In this document: one piece after another, positions 13,699 to 25,682 of the stretch
Layout: each line of letters begins with the position of its first letter
Numbering within the stretch: position 1 is the first letter of the stretch
DNA from: Mycoemilia scoparia
Lineage: Eukaryota > Kickxellomycota > Kickxellomycetes > Kickxellales > Kickxellaceae
Reading direction: 5' to 3'
NCBI GenBank assembly: GCA_027575805.1
Contig: JANBPU010000022.1
Span: 1-64,000, forward strand
DNA: 64,000 nt
Notes under the pieces: generated by a model
The model's input: the letters and a program-made list of their open reading frames with translations, nothing else
Databases searched by the model: none
Told to the model about the DNA's origin: nothing
Made by a program: the position numbers and the translations under genes

Positions 13699-16600
13699 AT
13701 GACAGAGTCAGCTCTAAAACACTTAAAAGGGACCCAAGTTTCCCTTGGTTTGAGATTCATTAACAGCTCAGTGCGTTTGGCAGATCGGACAAATCTTTTG
13801 CCTTTTACCAACGATTTCCGTGTTAGGCGCACAATAATGAGCATTGGTAAATTTTTTGACGGTCCATTAGGACCTCCCCTCCCTATTCAAAAAAGAAATA
13901 ATAAACACTATTTGGGCACTTTCGCTCTTGCAAATACCTCATTATTTATTGTTATTTGCTGATCGCGATTCTTTATTGCCCATAACACTTTCTAACAAGT
14001 TTATGTTATATTTGTTATACAAATGGGATGTATTTGATATTCATATTCTATCGAGCTCATTTTTTAATTATATCTTCACATTTTATATTTACAGTCATGC
14101 TTCACTCAAATCTTTTACCGGGGTTTGGTAAAGCTGGATCTAGGTAAACAAAAATTTAGTCGCTTTTAATATAATTTAATGTAACATAATATTGTAAAAA
14201 ACCTAATATTGGCCCAAATCTACCTCCAAAAGGCTTGATTCAACTTTTAGACTCATATCTATTAAAGACAAATATAAAGAAACACAAGTGTTTGCCCCAA
14301 AATCTATCATTCTACTTGGACAAAGTGGATACGGTAATAGAAATACTTTGATCAACTCATTAAAGTTACATTTCTAAAGTAATCCACCAACTTTTAAGTT
14401 ACATTTGAATCATAGGGAAATCGTTGCTAGTGTCATCATTAGCAGAAAAGTACTCTATAAATGTAAGGTGGTATAAACATTTCGATGGGATTATCTAACC
14501 TACCCAAGTGCCAGATAAAATTCAATAATCATATTATGTTATAGGTCATTCATGTCAACATTGGGACATTGGTATCTAAATACCCTGGTCAAATACTCAA
14601 GGGATTACAAGATATTTTTGAACAAGCAAGATCCAAAAAAGAGAAATGCATAGGTAATTGTACTTGCTACATTTTTATATAAACTTGCCACTACACTAAT
14701 TTATAATGCAACAGCATCTGAACTCGCTTTCAATATAGTTTTTATTAAGCATCTTGATCTCCACAAAGACTTTATTGTAAAGTTTGGCATTAAAAATCTT
14801 ATGAATCAGGTCGGAGCGGAGACATCCAACATACTTTTGGTAAGCTTGGCAATATCTTAAAATAGTAATATATGCCACCCTTGATATTTACACTAACAAT
14901 TTTGTTCACAACTTGTATAATAGATCGCGACAGCATGGGATAAATCGAATTTAGATTCGAAGATTTTACAAAAATTCGATGTAAGGAAATAATAAAAGAC
15001 ATAGTCATAATGCAACAGCAATCCCTTTAATCTCACCAAATATATACATAATAACAATAACAATGCAAACAATAGGAAACTATTGTATTTAATCCACCAA
15101 CACCTCAAGAAAGGAACCATTTACTGAAAAGTGCTCTGGAAAGTCAACAAAAGCCACATGACACAGAAATAGAGCTAGCTTCTTCCGAATGTCATGGCTT
15201 TTCTGTTGCAGATATATTTGCACTGGCAAGGGTAACCCAACTTGAAGCAATGTCTGGTAAGATACATATCATCACGCATTTACTAGATCAATATAACAGT
15301 GGTGCCACTGAATAACCGATTATATAATATATACAGAAAACAGACCAGTAACCATCGAAGATCTAAAAAAGCGCATTGATGAGATTAAACATACAAAGAC
15401 TCTGGACAAGACTGTGGTTTCTATATCTAATGCACCAGTAAAGTGGGAAGATATCGGCGGATTAAATGATGTCAAGGTATGTATAGGCATGAGAACCACG
15501 CTATACATTTGGTAGAGTAGTCTCTTCCAATAATGATACTAGGATATTCCCTTGGTTACCAGTCAATTATCACTGAGACCCCAGCTATAACGTATGCATA
15601 GCTTATGGGCTGACTTTCAGGGAATGTGTGAGTGCACCTGTCTGTTCCCTTTTGATAACTTGTCATTTGTCCATTCACTTTTTATGCCAAGCATTCAGAT
15701 ATAGATTGTGTGTTTTTCATTATTAGAGAAAGTTGCAAGAATCTGCAGTCTGGTTCTATAAGCACACAGAATCATTCAAAAGACTAGGGATATCACCACC
15801 AACAGGAATCCTTTTGTAAGTGCACAAGCAAAATTTCCGATACTCTCTAACATTATTCAATCACGCCTACAACCTCATAATACACATTTTTCAAAGTAGA
15901 TATGGACCACCTGGTACTGGGAAAACAATGCTGGCGCGGGCAGTTGCCACAGAATCTTCAGCGAGGTTTTTATCAGTATCCATTTCCGACATGGTCAAGG
16001 CTGAGGTATATAAAAACGATCAACAGATAAACACACGGCTTATACTATTAAGCACAGGTTTTCTATAATATACTCTGTCTTTTATTTACAGGTTGGTGAA
16101 TCAGAAAAGGCACTGGAAAGATTGTTTGAGCAAGCGCAACAGCTAAGCCCCTCGATTATATTTATTGATGAGCTTGATGCACTGTTTGGAACCCGTGGTG
16201 GATCTGGATCATTTGGGAAAAAAGTAAATAGTAAATCACAGAAAACTTAGATGTAATGGATTTTGAGACTATTCATGCTCATGCTTCTGAAATGAAATCT
16301 ATAGCTCATTTCCCAGATCACGCTGCATCTTGACAACCTCAAATCTACAGGCTCGAAGGTAGTTGTTCTGGCTGCAACCAATACACGTAAGCTGATTGAC
16401 CATACTATTCTGAGATCAGGTAATAAACATTTCAATGTCCTAAAAGCCAATTACAATTATTTCATATCAGCCTTAACGTAAATACATCAAACGCTATATA
16501 GGAAGAATTGACCAGCTTATTCATGTTCCACCACCCAACAGGGATGAGAGAAGGGAGATACTATCAATGTTGTTGAGAAAAGTCAAGTTTAATGAAAATA

Positions 16601-16806
16601 TAAACATTGACGATATTTCCTCAAAGACAAAAGGTGCAACAGGTGCAGAACTCAAGGCACTTTTCAGATATGCTTATTTACAGGCGATGGCAAGGTCAAA
16701 TAGCAGCCCGCAAGGTGACCTATGTGTAGAATCTGAAGATCTAGATGCAGCATTTTTAAAAATATCAGACCTTATAAAAACTAAAAGTAGTTCTTTTGAT
16801 TCTTAA
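13699..16806 (+). CDS. Two-domain AAA ATPase, CDC48/AFG2/SPATA5L1-like, degenerate D1
   Basis: Fourteen exons with matching phases give 567 aa: 13699-13846, 14095-14143, 14233-14333, 14416-14462, 14545-14653, 14715-14839, 14924-14980, 15076-15256, 15337-15476, 15727-15815, 15900-16005, 16092-16223, 16305-16419, 16502-16806. D1 keeps Walker A (GQSGYGKS, restored only by joining exons 3 and 4), but Walker B reads IVFIKHLD instead of hhhhDE and the arginine-finger segment is lost. D2 is complete: WEDIGGL, Walker A GPPGTGKT, Walker B IIFIDELD, sensor AATNTR and finger SGR. The pattern fits CDC48-type remodelers, with SPATA5L1/AFG2B (ribosome maturation) my best guess from [10 protein letters not shown]. 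No full N-domain is seen. Exon 1 is the least certain. Intron 9 (15477-15726) carries a copy of repeat C. Confidence 0.82.
15508..15668 (+). repeat. Dispersed repeat C, copy 1 (intronic)
   Basis: This copy lies in intron 9 of the AAA gene. It shares with the other copies an ordered set of blocks: a TACCAG segment, CAGCTATAAC, TTATGGGCTGA, CAGGGAATGTGTGAG, and TCTGTTCCCTTTTGAT near the end. It is most like copy 5 (AGTAGTCTC...CCAGTCAAT...CACTGAGA). No coding capacity. Confidence 0.65.
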
Positions 16807-17040
16807 TGGTTTGAGAAGCACAAGAAAATTCAATGTTCAAACATATACGCTTAACCATCTATGGATAGTGATATTAAATAATGTACTTTGGGTACAACTT
16901 GGTAGTCAATTCACATATTAATGTAATTGTATATAACGAATATTCAAATGTGTATATTCGGAAAGTTATGCCAATAACCCTATTTATTGCATAAATGTTT
17001 GATGCCAATATTTTCAAAGGACTCTAACAACGCAAATATC
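16807..17040. other. Convergent 3' spacer, AAA / eL36
   Basis: AT-rich 234 bases where the AAA ATPase gene (+) and eL36 (-) end tail to tail. No gene or repeat is seen. Confidence 0.5.
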
Positions 17041-17659
17041 TTAGTGAGCACGGCGAGATTCGGCAATAATGTTGGAAAGCTCCTCAACCTTAGCCTTAGC
17101 ACGGCCAAAGGTACCAAGCTATCAGAAAATAAAATAAAATGCATTCAAAGTTAGGAATCTGTAAAATTGTCGATTTCCTTGCATGACCAAGATTTTGACA
17201 CAGGTAAAAATAAATTCAACATAATGTGTATATAGTATACTTACGCGCTTCTTGGAGACCTTACGGGCACGCTTATCCTTGGAGTTCTTCAACAATTCCA
17301 AGACACGACGCTCATAGGGAGCAAAGCCAGTGACCTCGCGAATAAGGCTCTTAACGAACTTCTTCTGGGTCTAGAAAAGATAATTTTCAAATCGACAAAT
17401 ATTAGTAGTTGTAGAGTGCAAAATTACATGATATTTTTATTCAGATAAATGTCCAAGTAGGGACAATTTCATAGTGTTACAGCAAGTAGGCAATGTTTTT
17501 GAACTCATGGTACATTTGAAATTATGCAATGATGGGGTTCAAACTTACACGGGGGTTCTTGCCCTTGCGAAGATCACCCTTGGGCTTGTAGGAAGCAATG
17601 GGTGTGTTAACGTGACCGGCGTTGCGACCGACGATGATTCCGGACTTGGATGCCACCAT
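17041..17659 (-). CDS. RPL36: Large-subunit ribosomal protein eL36
   Basis: A cytosolic 60S ribosomal protein. Three exons on the minus strand, 17659-17549, 17370-17245 and 17118-17041, make 104 aa, the normal family length. It reads [16 protein letters not shown] at the start, has the basic core [19 protein letters not shown], and ends [19 protein letters not shown]. Both introns have GTAAGT donors and phase 0 junctions. It is head to head with eL39 across about 510 bases, which suggests co-regulation of the two ribosomal genes. Confidence 0.97.
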
Positions 17660-18171
17660 TTTTATGTATTTATACAATCCGAATAGTATGGATGGAGCGA
17701 AAGGAGGAAACCTATACTAGATGCACGAATCCATCAACTCTTCAATGCTCACTCACTCACATATTCCCTCTTTAGCACTGCAAGTGCTGTGGTTTGTATA
17801 TTCACTTTCCACAGCTTCATCACAACTATACACCACACACACACACAGTCTAATGGTAGATTGTTGGCTACAGAGCAAGCGTGATTTGATCACATTGAAA
17901 AATTGCTGGATTAGATTTGGCACCTTCTAATTTTCATTGTGTAGAAAGTCATTTTTGAGGCTCTTGAGAGTTAGCAGATGAGTCTGTGATGGCAGCAACA
18001 AGCCACAATGTGCGTAATGGAGCCTCAATAATATCAACAGGCGAGAAACAGGCCTGACTGAGACGGTTAGAGGCAATGACCGTGGAGATGGAATATGAAA
18101 TGGATGCAGCATCCTAATATCAGTTTCTTCCTCCTCTTTACATAGCCATCGGGATATCTTTGGACTCAACA
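17660..18171. promoter_or_regulatory. Bidirectional ribosomal-protein promoter, eL36 / eL39
   Basis: 512 bases between the eL36 and eL39 start codons, which point outward. The region has a CA-rich patch (17833-17848) and no certain TATA box. Joint control of the two genes is inferred from the arrangement. Short open frames here are not credible genes. Confidence 0.5.
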
Positions 18172-18661
18172 ATGGTAGGTATACTATATTCGTTACATCC
18201 GCGATGGATGTCATCATTTAAACAAGGAGCGAATCCACACCAAGCGAAGCTGTACACCTTTTGATACCAGACCAAGGATACAGTTTTTAGATGCTTTTCA
18301 TAATTACCATATGAAATGCCTGAAATTTGCATGACTAAACTTTAACGATTATCAATCGCCAATTGCAATGGGTTACTAACCTGCATTATTTCTTTGTTGA
18401 ATTTTTAGCCTTCTAACAAGAGTTTCCGCATCAAGCGCGTTTTGGGCAAGAAGCAAAAGCAGAACCGCCCCATCCCCACCTGGTTCCGTTTCAAGTCGGA
18501 CACTAAGATTCGGTAAGTATATCTTACGCTTTGAAAATCCAGCCTACAAGTGAATTTAAATCCACCAAATATTTGGCTAATTACCCTCCCCCCTTGCTTT
18601 TATAATATATAGCTACAACGCCAAGCGTCGTAACTGGCGCCGTACCAAGTTAGGTCTCTAA
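18172..18661 (+). CDS. RPL39: Large-subunit ribosomal protein eL39
   Basis: Three exons: 18172-18174 (the ATG alone), 18409-18512 and 18613-18661. They make 51 aa, exactly the usual length. The body reads [20 protein letters not shown], then [20 protein letters not shown], and ends WRRTKLGL. No ATG stands directly before the PSNKS exon. The ATG followed at once by GTAGGT at 18172 is the best source of the start, so the 234-nt first intron falls right after the initiator codon. This small protein lines the ribosome exit tunnel. Confidence 0.93.
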
Positions 18662-19186
18662 ATATATTTTCCCAACACTGTCGAAGGCTTTTTACCACAG
18701 CTTTTATGTTCTGGCTTCACCTGGGCTTAGTATAGTAGTAAGTACAAATATCAAATTGACCCAATTGTGGTTATCTTGGACATTTGAAGAAACAAATAGT
18801 TATGCCTTTATTGTTTTTCAACAGATAATTTAACACTGCCCTATATATTTGTATATTTTAGGTTAAAACTAAACTGTCCATAGCTTTGTTCATTCAGAGT
18901 CCAATACAATAAAAGCAATAAAATCATAAATAATCTGAATTGTGTATATTATAAATGTGTATTTGGTATTGTTTCTAAATACTTGCCATCATTGGCATAT
19001 TGATATCAACGATGATGAAGTCATAACCTGTTAGCTCATAAATTGGACGTTCTTTATTTATTACAAATGACTGGCATTTGTGTTTATGTTTTAAGATTTA
19101 TGTCCTAAGACTATTAAAATTGTAGCACTAAAAGCAATCTGTGTTTTATTTGCAAGCAAACAGAAGGTCTTGTTCAAATGGGTATA
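18662..19186. other. Convergent 3' spacer, eL39 / SREK1-like
   Basis: AT-rich 525 bases with AATAAA-like signals (for example near 18909) that would serve eL39. I see no gene, RNA gene or repeat in it. Confidence 0.5.
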
Positions 19187-21192
19187 TTAATTTTTGTCAG
19201 CATCTTCAGATGTTTTGGCGATTTTTTCTTTTAGGGAAGTGGATTTTTGGTCTGATCTTTCATGTCTGCTTGATGACTTCTTTGAAGAATCTTCTGTTCT
19301 GCGCTCGCTTTGTCTTTCACGACTGCGACCTCTACCTGATCTATGGTCACTTCTGTGCCTGCTTCTTTCTCCTCTATGTCTATCTCTATCTCTGTCATCG
19401 TAATCATCATGACGACGGGATCGCTCTAAATTTACAAATAAAGTTAGACCTAGAATTCCAGTTTCCATAAGGCAGGCTCTCCATCAAAAGACAACTAGCT
19501 TGTACCCCTATACGTCGTGTAAAATTAGACCATAACCCTGGCACTTTGGGTCGTTATCTGTACGGCTGTTCTAGCACACATTTTGAGGAGACTCTGCGAT
19601 GAAAGTGTGTATAAATATCACATTGCTTAAAAGAACTAGTTACCTTTGCTTCTTGATCTCCTTCTAGAGCTTCTTTCGTGTCCACGACTGCGTCTGTAAT
19701 CATAGTCATCATCATGATACCTTCTGGATGAGCGACCTTCGCGATATCTGCTATCATTCCGACTGCTATAGCGACGCGAAGAGTGTCTAGATGAGCTTCG
19801 CTCTGGTGAATGGTACCTTCTACGACTAGAGCGAGAACGATGTCTTCTGTCGGGACTCCTACTTGGGCTCCTGCTATGCCTTCTTCTCCTGCTGGGACTA
19901 TCCGATTCAGATGGTGTTTTTGCATATTTGCTGATAATTTTGGCCTGGACTTCTCGCAGCTGTTTAGCGACTTCTGTTTCATTGGTGGCCGCTATTTGTA
20001 TTTTGGCTGTAGGAGTGCTTGTAGGGACATAGCCTAATGGCCGTGGGGGCTTATTGATTGCATTTTTAGAATGATTCACTTTTAGTGGACGATCAGCCAA
20101 CATGGCACCGCTCATTTTTAGGGCTGCTTGTGAACTGGCAATGTCAGCAAACTCGATAAATGAGAACCTTGTTGGCTGCATGCCATCACCAGCCATCTTG
20201 ACATAGGCTACTGGCCCAGCCTGAGAAAAGAAGTCCATAAGCTGTTGTGCACTGACAGTGCTGGCAATGTTGCCAACATATATTGTCCGAGAAATCTCCT
20301 CTGCTTTTGCTGGATCGAATTGAAGAATCGAAGGGTGTATGTTGGCAGCAACAGATGGCGGGATCTCTTCCCGTTTCCGTGGACGGGATTCCATCATTGC
20401 CACTACTTCCTGGTTAGCCAGTGGTAGTGTGTGTGCTGATCCATTTTGGACATTTTGATAACCTTGTGTTGCCAGCGGAGAAAATGGAAGGCTGTGCACA
20501 GAAGAACCTGAAGACAGCAAGATCCCACCAACTTGGGCTGCAGAACTTGAGTTAAGCGTGATTATGATAGCATGGTCTGCGAGAATGGTCCCGGATAGAT
20601 AAACAGCAATCGAAGCAGAGACTGGGTCCTCAAATTTAACTAGTGCTTCGCGAATCGATGGGTTGATTTGGCTATTAAAAGTAGAAAAACAAGTTAGGTG
20701 TGCTCTGATATGCTGCTTTGTGTTCAAACTATTTCCCATGGGTTGTTGTTATTATTGTTTGTTGTGGGAAAGCTGTGTCAAGATTAAGGCCTGTATATCG
20801 GTAATTGATGCGGTGGGCTTAATTGGGGCTTCAAGTCAAATATACAATAGTTACACCAAATAGACACAAACAGGTACACAGACATAAAATTGCATTGGGT
20901 TTTGCACATCAGTTATTATAGTATATATACTAATTTTTATCCTATGCTTGAGGTACTAAAACCCCCCATTTATGAAAACACAGCGATGAATGGACTTACC
21001 TTGGGGTTATTGTTATTGTGGTTATAGCCCCAATAAATTCAAAGAACTTCCTCAGCATAGCTTCTTCAACCAAGCTAGAAAGGTTTGTTACCTACATATG
21101 CATTTTCAGCAGTTAGATTACGGACGTGGGCTGTGTGAGCCATGATCTAGCACTATATTTACCTTTATACAGTCAATTTGTGAAGTAGACAT
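19187..21192 (-). CDS. SR-type splicing regulator, SREK1-like (two RRMs plus RS tail)
   Basis: Four exons on the minus strand, 21192-21163, 21091-21000, 20671-19644 and 19425-19187, with matching phases, encode 462 aa. RRM1 (about residues 9-85) begins VTNLSSLVEEAMLRKFFEF. RRM2 (about 168-240) begins RTIYVGNIAS and contains VKMAGDGMQPTRFSFIEFAD, then LADRPLKVNHSKNAINKPP; this block is characteristic of metazoan SREK1/SRrp86. The C-terminus (from about 305) is a long RS/RD-rich tail, as in SR proteins that contact the spliceosome. The last exon is almost wholly Arg/Asp/Ser. A nuclear role in splice-site choice is inferred from the family. Confidence 0.9.
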
Positions 21193-21403
21193 ATCCTTTT
21201 GCAATTATTAATAACAATTTAGCAGAAGTCTGAAATACATTGTCATTTTGGTGGCTAACACATTTTAATCGAGAAACATAAGACAATCAAGATATCTATT
21301 ATGATTATGGGTTAATGATTAATTGTTTTGACTCCAAAATTTTGACATAGCTTCCAAATAGATCATTATATTTAATTTGGTAAACACAATTTTTAGTGTA
21401 TGT

Positions 21404-21450
21404 GACATATAGCTACCTCCCTAAGTGTAATACAATGCTTCATCAATCAA
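21404..21450 (+). repeat. Dispersed repeat B, copy 1
   Basis: It carries the block ATAGCTACCTCCCTAAGTG, then AATACAATGCTTCATCA, matching copies near 36381 and 50561 with a few changes. Confidence 0.55.
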
Positions 21451-23179
21451 GCAAAACCTTGGTGTAGCTTTATACTTGTTCTTTTGGCGTAAAAGTGTAT
21501 GTTTGGACATTCCATGTGATTGAATTGGTTTTATAAGTCTAGGGCTCACAGCAACCACAAACCAAAAAGGGAAGCAGCAATATTTGACTGGATTTCAATT
21601 AAAGATGTCTGTGAGCTGAGGTCAAAGAGGTGGTCACAAGTTGACTCCTAAGCTGCTTCACATAAAAATCATACTAAAGATTGAAACAAAATAAGTTTGT
21701 ATGGCAGAATCAAAATAGAAAGAGAACAAAAAAACTTATCCAACCTCTTCCTAGAGACCTGCTGACAAATGCCTTGAGCTTTTGCCCAATATTCTATCAG
21801 ATAGTAGTATCAGCTCATATCAACGAAAATGTCCGTTCTTTTCTGTTGCAGTCCCATCAACTGTTTACCTTTTTAGTGTAATGATAGGAAAATAAATGCA
21901 AAACTTTCAATCGTAATGATATATCACTCTTAACATGCCATAGATTTAATGATGACTGAATTCAGCCAAGACTAACCACGTATTTATCGTTGAAGAATAT
22001 TTTGATTACATGAAGCGTTTTCTTTATTAAAAATATTGGCCGCATTTCCCCTTTGGGCAAGCTTGAAATATCGGTGCATGAGCTCTTGCTAGAAAGGACA
22101 GACATACACAATTCATGAAGAACCACATGTGCCTGTTTTGCCAAATTTGTAAAATAATTCTGTTACATGCAATGGGGTCGTGGGACCGAAGGAGAAATCC
22201 GGAACACATGGCATAATTATGGACTCCAAAAAAGCTCAGTGGGATACATGTCCATAGTCTCTCATAGAACCAGCTTGAAAATTAAAATTTGGTACTTTTT
22301 AGCTGGGACTGTATAGTTTTTGATACAAGAATGTCGGGGACACTAAATGTACCCTTTGTGCGAGATCAACTCATACTGTAGGGTAGATCCGTAATTCCGG
22401 AATACCAGATAGTTCTTTATAGAAAAATGCTAATTTGTAAGGAGGCCGAGTCTTGGCAAAACCAATATCAGATGGCATTGGTTTAGGGAATTACTAGTTT
22501 ATTGTCAGATATCTACATATCACCATGGCTGACAGGTATACATTCACAAACAGCCACAGAATTGCACTGAGAAATAAATAACAGCCTCAAAAAACGCCAT
22601 ACCCCCGCCTTTTGCTCTTTGGAAGCCTTCAGATCCCGCTGAATGCAGGTCATTTAAGTTAGATGTGGTAAGGCTTGCATAGATGTGTGCATCCATAAGG
22701 GGACCTGCATTATACCCTGCCTGCTTGCCTGCAGCATTCTACAGAATTCTATCTTTAAAGTATTCTGTGTAAAGGAATGTTTATATTAAGCTTGGTTAGG
22801 GAAAATTAGGAAAGGGACAAGTCGTGAAACTTAAAATTTAACAATAATCTACCCCATTTATAGCATACATAATTCTCAAACTTGTTTTGTTACGAGGACA
22901 GCAAGGCTTTAATTGTCTGGTTACTTGGCAAAGCCCTTACAATGTATTGGGCAAAAATAGGTCCACAAATATCCCAACATAATGGTTTATGTAGGATTGT
23001 GGTCTGCCAATAAATAATAATTCCTGTTTGCTTTATCAAAGTATACTCGCAACACCGTAATCGTAGAGATACACCAACCGCACAGATCACTACATGCAGG
23101 TTGTACAAAGCATGAAATGTTCAAGTATTCAGGGGGAATCGCTATTGTTTGACTATATGATAGAGTCTCTTTCAAAGGC

Positions 23180-23318
23180 GTACCAGGATAATACCTTGTA
23201 TATTTGCCAATAGCCTGCCAGACACCAGCTAAAATGTATAGTTTATGGGCTGATTTGCAGGGAATATATGAGAGTGTTTATCTGCTCTGCTCCCTTTTGA
23301 TGGAGAACCTGCCATATA
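23180..23318 (+). repeat. Dispersed repeat C, copy 2
   Basis: Ordered blocks shared with the other copies: CCAGCTAAAATGTAT, TTATGGGCTGA, CAGGGAATATATGAGAG, CTCCCTTTTGATGGAGAACC and TGCCATAT. Same orientation as copies 1 and 5. Confidence 0.6.
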
Positions 23319-24154
23319 TTGTATTAACTCACAAAATGAAACACATGTATAGGCATTTTATATATGTTCACAACAACGAGACCCGACCAATATACAGGTC
23401 CTGCCAAGAGGGTGGGTATACTATGTAAATTCGTGGTAGTAGCATCCAATACTACAATTCCCTCTAGCCATTCCTCGCTTTTATGTCGTCTACAGAAGGT
23501 ATTGAATTGGCAGTGTTATTAAAGTGAATAGATGTTTATAGTTGCTAAATTCCCGCATGGATCTCATGGAAATTCCATCGTCGCTTTATGATATCTCCAT
23601 GAAATACATAGCAAGACACAGGCATAAACAAAATGGCCATGTGGTGGAATTTGGCAGCTACAAACAAGATAGATTCTAGCAGTGAATGGAATGTCACCGT
23701 AAAGGCAAATGCTGTACGTTTTTCTATGCTGCTCCACAGGGCCTGGTTTTGTTCATGGTCGAAAGAAATAGAACCATATGGCCCAATTCACTTGTAACCA
23801 AAACTCTTGGTGGTGCATTGGCATCCTACCATTAAACCCAATTACAATTTGACCGCTCTGATACTTCATAGAACCCGCTTTCGTCCAACTGTATATGAAA
23901 TGCCACCATACCATCATGAGGACCCACCCAGCGCCAGGTATTGTTTGATCTTATGCAATGTTCGATGATCTGAGTAACCTATACAAAGAAATATGCTTCG
24001 TGTTACTCGATTCAATTCAAGACCTTGGGATGCGATTCGGGTCGTTCCAAAGAATCCCCCTGTGCCGAGACAGCCATTCAAAATCTAAAAGCTCCTCTCG
24101 AGATATTTCCTCAAAGAAATAGGTGCATAACACGGAAACTCTTGGATGTTACAA

Positions 24155-24162
24155 TATAAATA
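24155..24162 (+). promoter_or_regulatory. TATA box of the carbonic anhydrase gene
   Basis: TATAAATA stands about 140 bases upstream of the ATG, in a region otherwise free of TATA matches. The function is inferred. Confidence 0.45.
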
Positions 24163-24295
24163 GTCTACCTTGTAAGGCATTATTGATTTGCACCAACTAC
24201 TACTGTTTCCCTTTTGTAGATTTGTTCAGCCCATCTCAGTAGCAACACAGCCACCATCATCATTTCCATCAACTCTCCTATACTACTACCTTAAA

Positions 24296-25084
24296 ATGTA
24301 CATCGGAAAAAGCATTTTGGTTTACACTTTCATGCTGACTACTTATGTAGCAGGCGATATGTTTAACCAAATTAACGCCTTCAGGCTGGACGCTGAGCCT
24401 GTCGTCAAGGGAAAGCCTTTCGACTACCAAAAAGACCCTGCAGTTAGCAGACTCCTTGTTGGAAATAACCAATGGGTCGACAGAACCAACGCCCAGGACC
24501 CCAGCTACTTTTCCAAGCTGGCTCAAGGCCAGGACCCCAAGGTTCTGTGGATTGGTTGCAGTGACTCTCGCGAGGCCGTCCAAAGCATAACCGGCACCGG
24601 GCCCGGAGATGTCTTTGTCCACCGCAACATCGGAAACGTTTTTTACGAAAATGACCTCAACATGTACTCGGTTTTAGAATACACAATCGAACATCTCAAG
24701 ATCAATCACATTGTCGTTGTCGGCCATACCCACTGCGGTGCAGTCAAGGCCGCATTGGCCAGAAAGTCTCTAGGCAGCATTGACAATTGGCTTAGAAAAA
24801 TCCAAAATGTCTACTCTGACTACAGGACAAACCTAGACGCCATCAAAGACCAAACCACAAGGGAAACTGTTGTAAGTGTTCTTAATGCCAAGCAGACCGT
24901 TGAAAACATTGCCCGCACTCCCGTCCTACAGAAAGCCTGGTCTCAGGGCAAAAATATCACTCTCCATACCTGGCTATTCGACATCGACAGTGGCAGGATT
25001 TTGGATGCCAAGTTCTCTGTTGCTGGAGCTGGCGACCTAGATACCACCGCCAAGTGGGAAGTTGGTACTGTTGGTGGTCACTAA
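24296..25084 (+). CDS. Beta-class carbonic anhydrase, possibly secreted
   Basis: It interconverts CO2 and bicarbonate. A single exon encodes 262 aa. The active-site pair is complete: GCSDSR (zinc ligand Cys88, with the Asp90/Arg92 dyad) and GHTHCG (zinc ligands His144 and Cys147). The first in-frame ATG is at 24296; the frame is open upstream but has no earlier ATG. The N-terminus, MYIGKSILVYTFMLTTYVAG, is a hydrophobic stretch that could be a signal peptide or signal anchor, unlike the cytosolic yeast Nce103. Targeting is inferred. A TATA box lies upstream. Gene-poor repeat regions flank it on both sides. Confidence 0.95.
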   Translation: MYIGKSILVYTFMLTTYVAGDMFNQINAFRLDAEPVVKGKPFDYQKDPAVSRLLVGNNQWVDRTNAQDPSYFSKLAQGQDPKVLWIGCSDSREAVQSITGTGPGDVFVHRNIGNVFYENDLNMYSVLEYTIEHLKINHIVVVGHTHCGAVKAALARKSLGSIDNWLRKIQNVYSDYRTNLDAIKDQTTRETVVSVLNAKQTVENIARTPVLQKAWSQGKNITLHTWLFDIDSGRILDAKFSVAGAGDLDTTAKWEVGTVGGH

Positions 25085-25682
25085 TGAAACTTCCACGATT
25101 TTTATAGATTAAATCTTTTTTGTTCAAAGTCATTTTTATTAGATTATATCCTATGATAAGTGTTTTTATGTTAATGGGGCTATAGAAATAAATAAAGCTA
25201 CAGTAAAGCTGGAATATCAAGGCATACATATTGATTTACTTAATGGAATCTTGCGCTTTTCTACTTGGAAATGGGGAAGAATCCGAATCGCCCTGACTGT
25301 GACTATAGCTGGATGTAAACGCATATTCATGTACGATGCAATTTCATTTGTTATCAAGCAAAGCCGAGGGTCTGAGTCTGTGTGCATCCTTGACATAAGT
25401 GATAATTGATTTTGATTTATCCCTGTATTACTATGAAAAAACTTTTGGCTAATCAGTTCTTCAGAACTCATCAGTGCATATGGCAGGTTCTCCAACAAAA
25501 GGAACAGCCCTGTACCCCCAGGCCTCTAGTAAATTTGGTTCATAAACAACCATACATACATTTTATGCTGGCATTGAAGGTGTTATTTTGGTATGCTTTT
25601 AGAGGGTACTTTACAAGATTAGTAAGATCGGTGAACATCTTCCATAGCAAATTATGTTTGCCCACTATTTTTCCAATTTTCG
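25085..25682. other. Spacer before the 5S gene
   Basis: AT-rich sequence with the reverse-oriented copy 3 of repeat C (25485-25612). The 93-147-codon open frames here cross the repeat and the 5S gene in conflicting frames and are not credible. Confidence 0.5.
25485..25612 (-). repeat. Dispersed repeat C, copy 3 (divergent)
   Basis: On the minus strand it reads GCATACCAAAATAACACCTT, CCAGCATAAAATGTATG, TTCCTTTTGTTGGAGAACC and TGCCATATGC in the family order. It is the most diverged copy and lies about 70 bases upstream of the 5S gene. Confidence 0.5.

Larger units (their letters stand above)
21193..24295. other. Gene-poor, repeat-bearing spacer
   Basis: About 3.1 kb without a supportable gene. 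It holds one copy of repeat B (about 21404), one of repeat C (about 23180) and a perfect 10-bp inverted repeat (AATGCAGGTC at 22643, GACCTGCATT at 22701). The right end carries the carbonic anhydrase promoter. Confidence 0.5.

Noticed and set aside
19005..19080. C/D snoRNA candidate starting GATGATGA
   Set aside because: A C box is present, but no CTGA box D with flanking terminal stem is found at a suitable distance.
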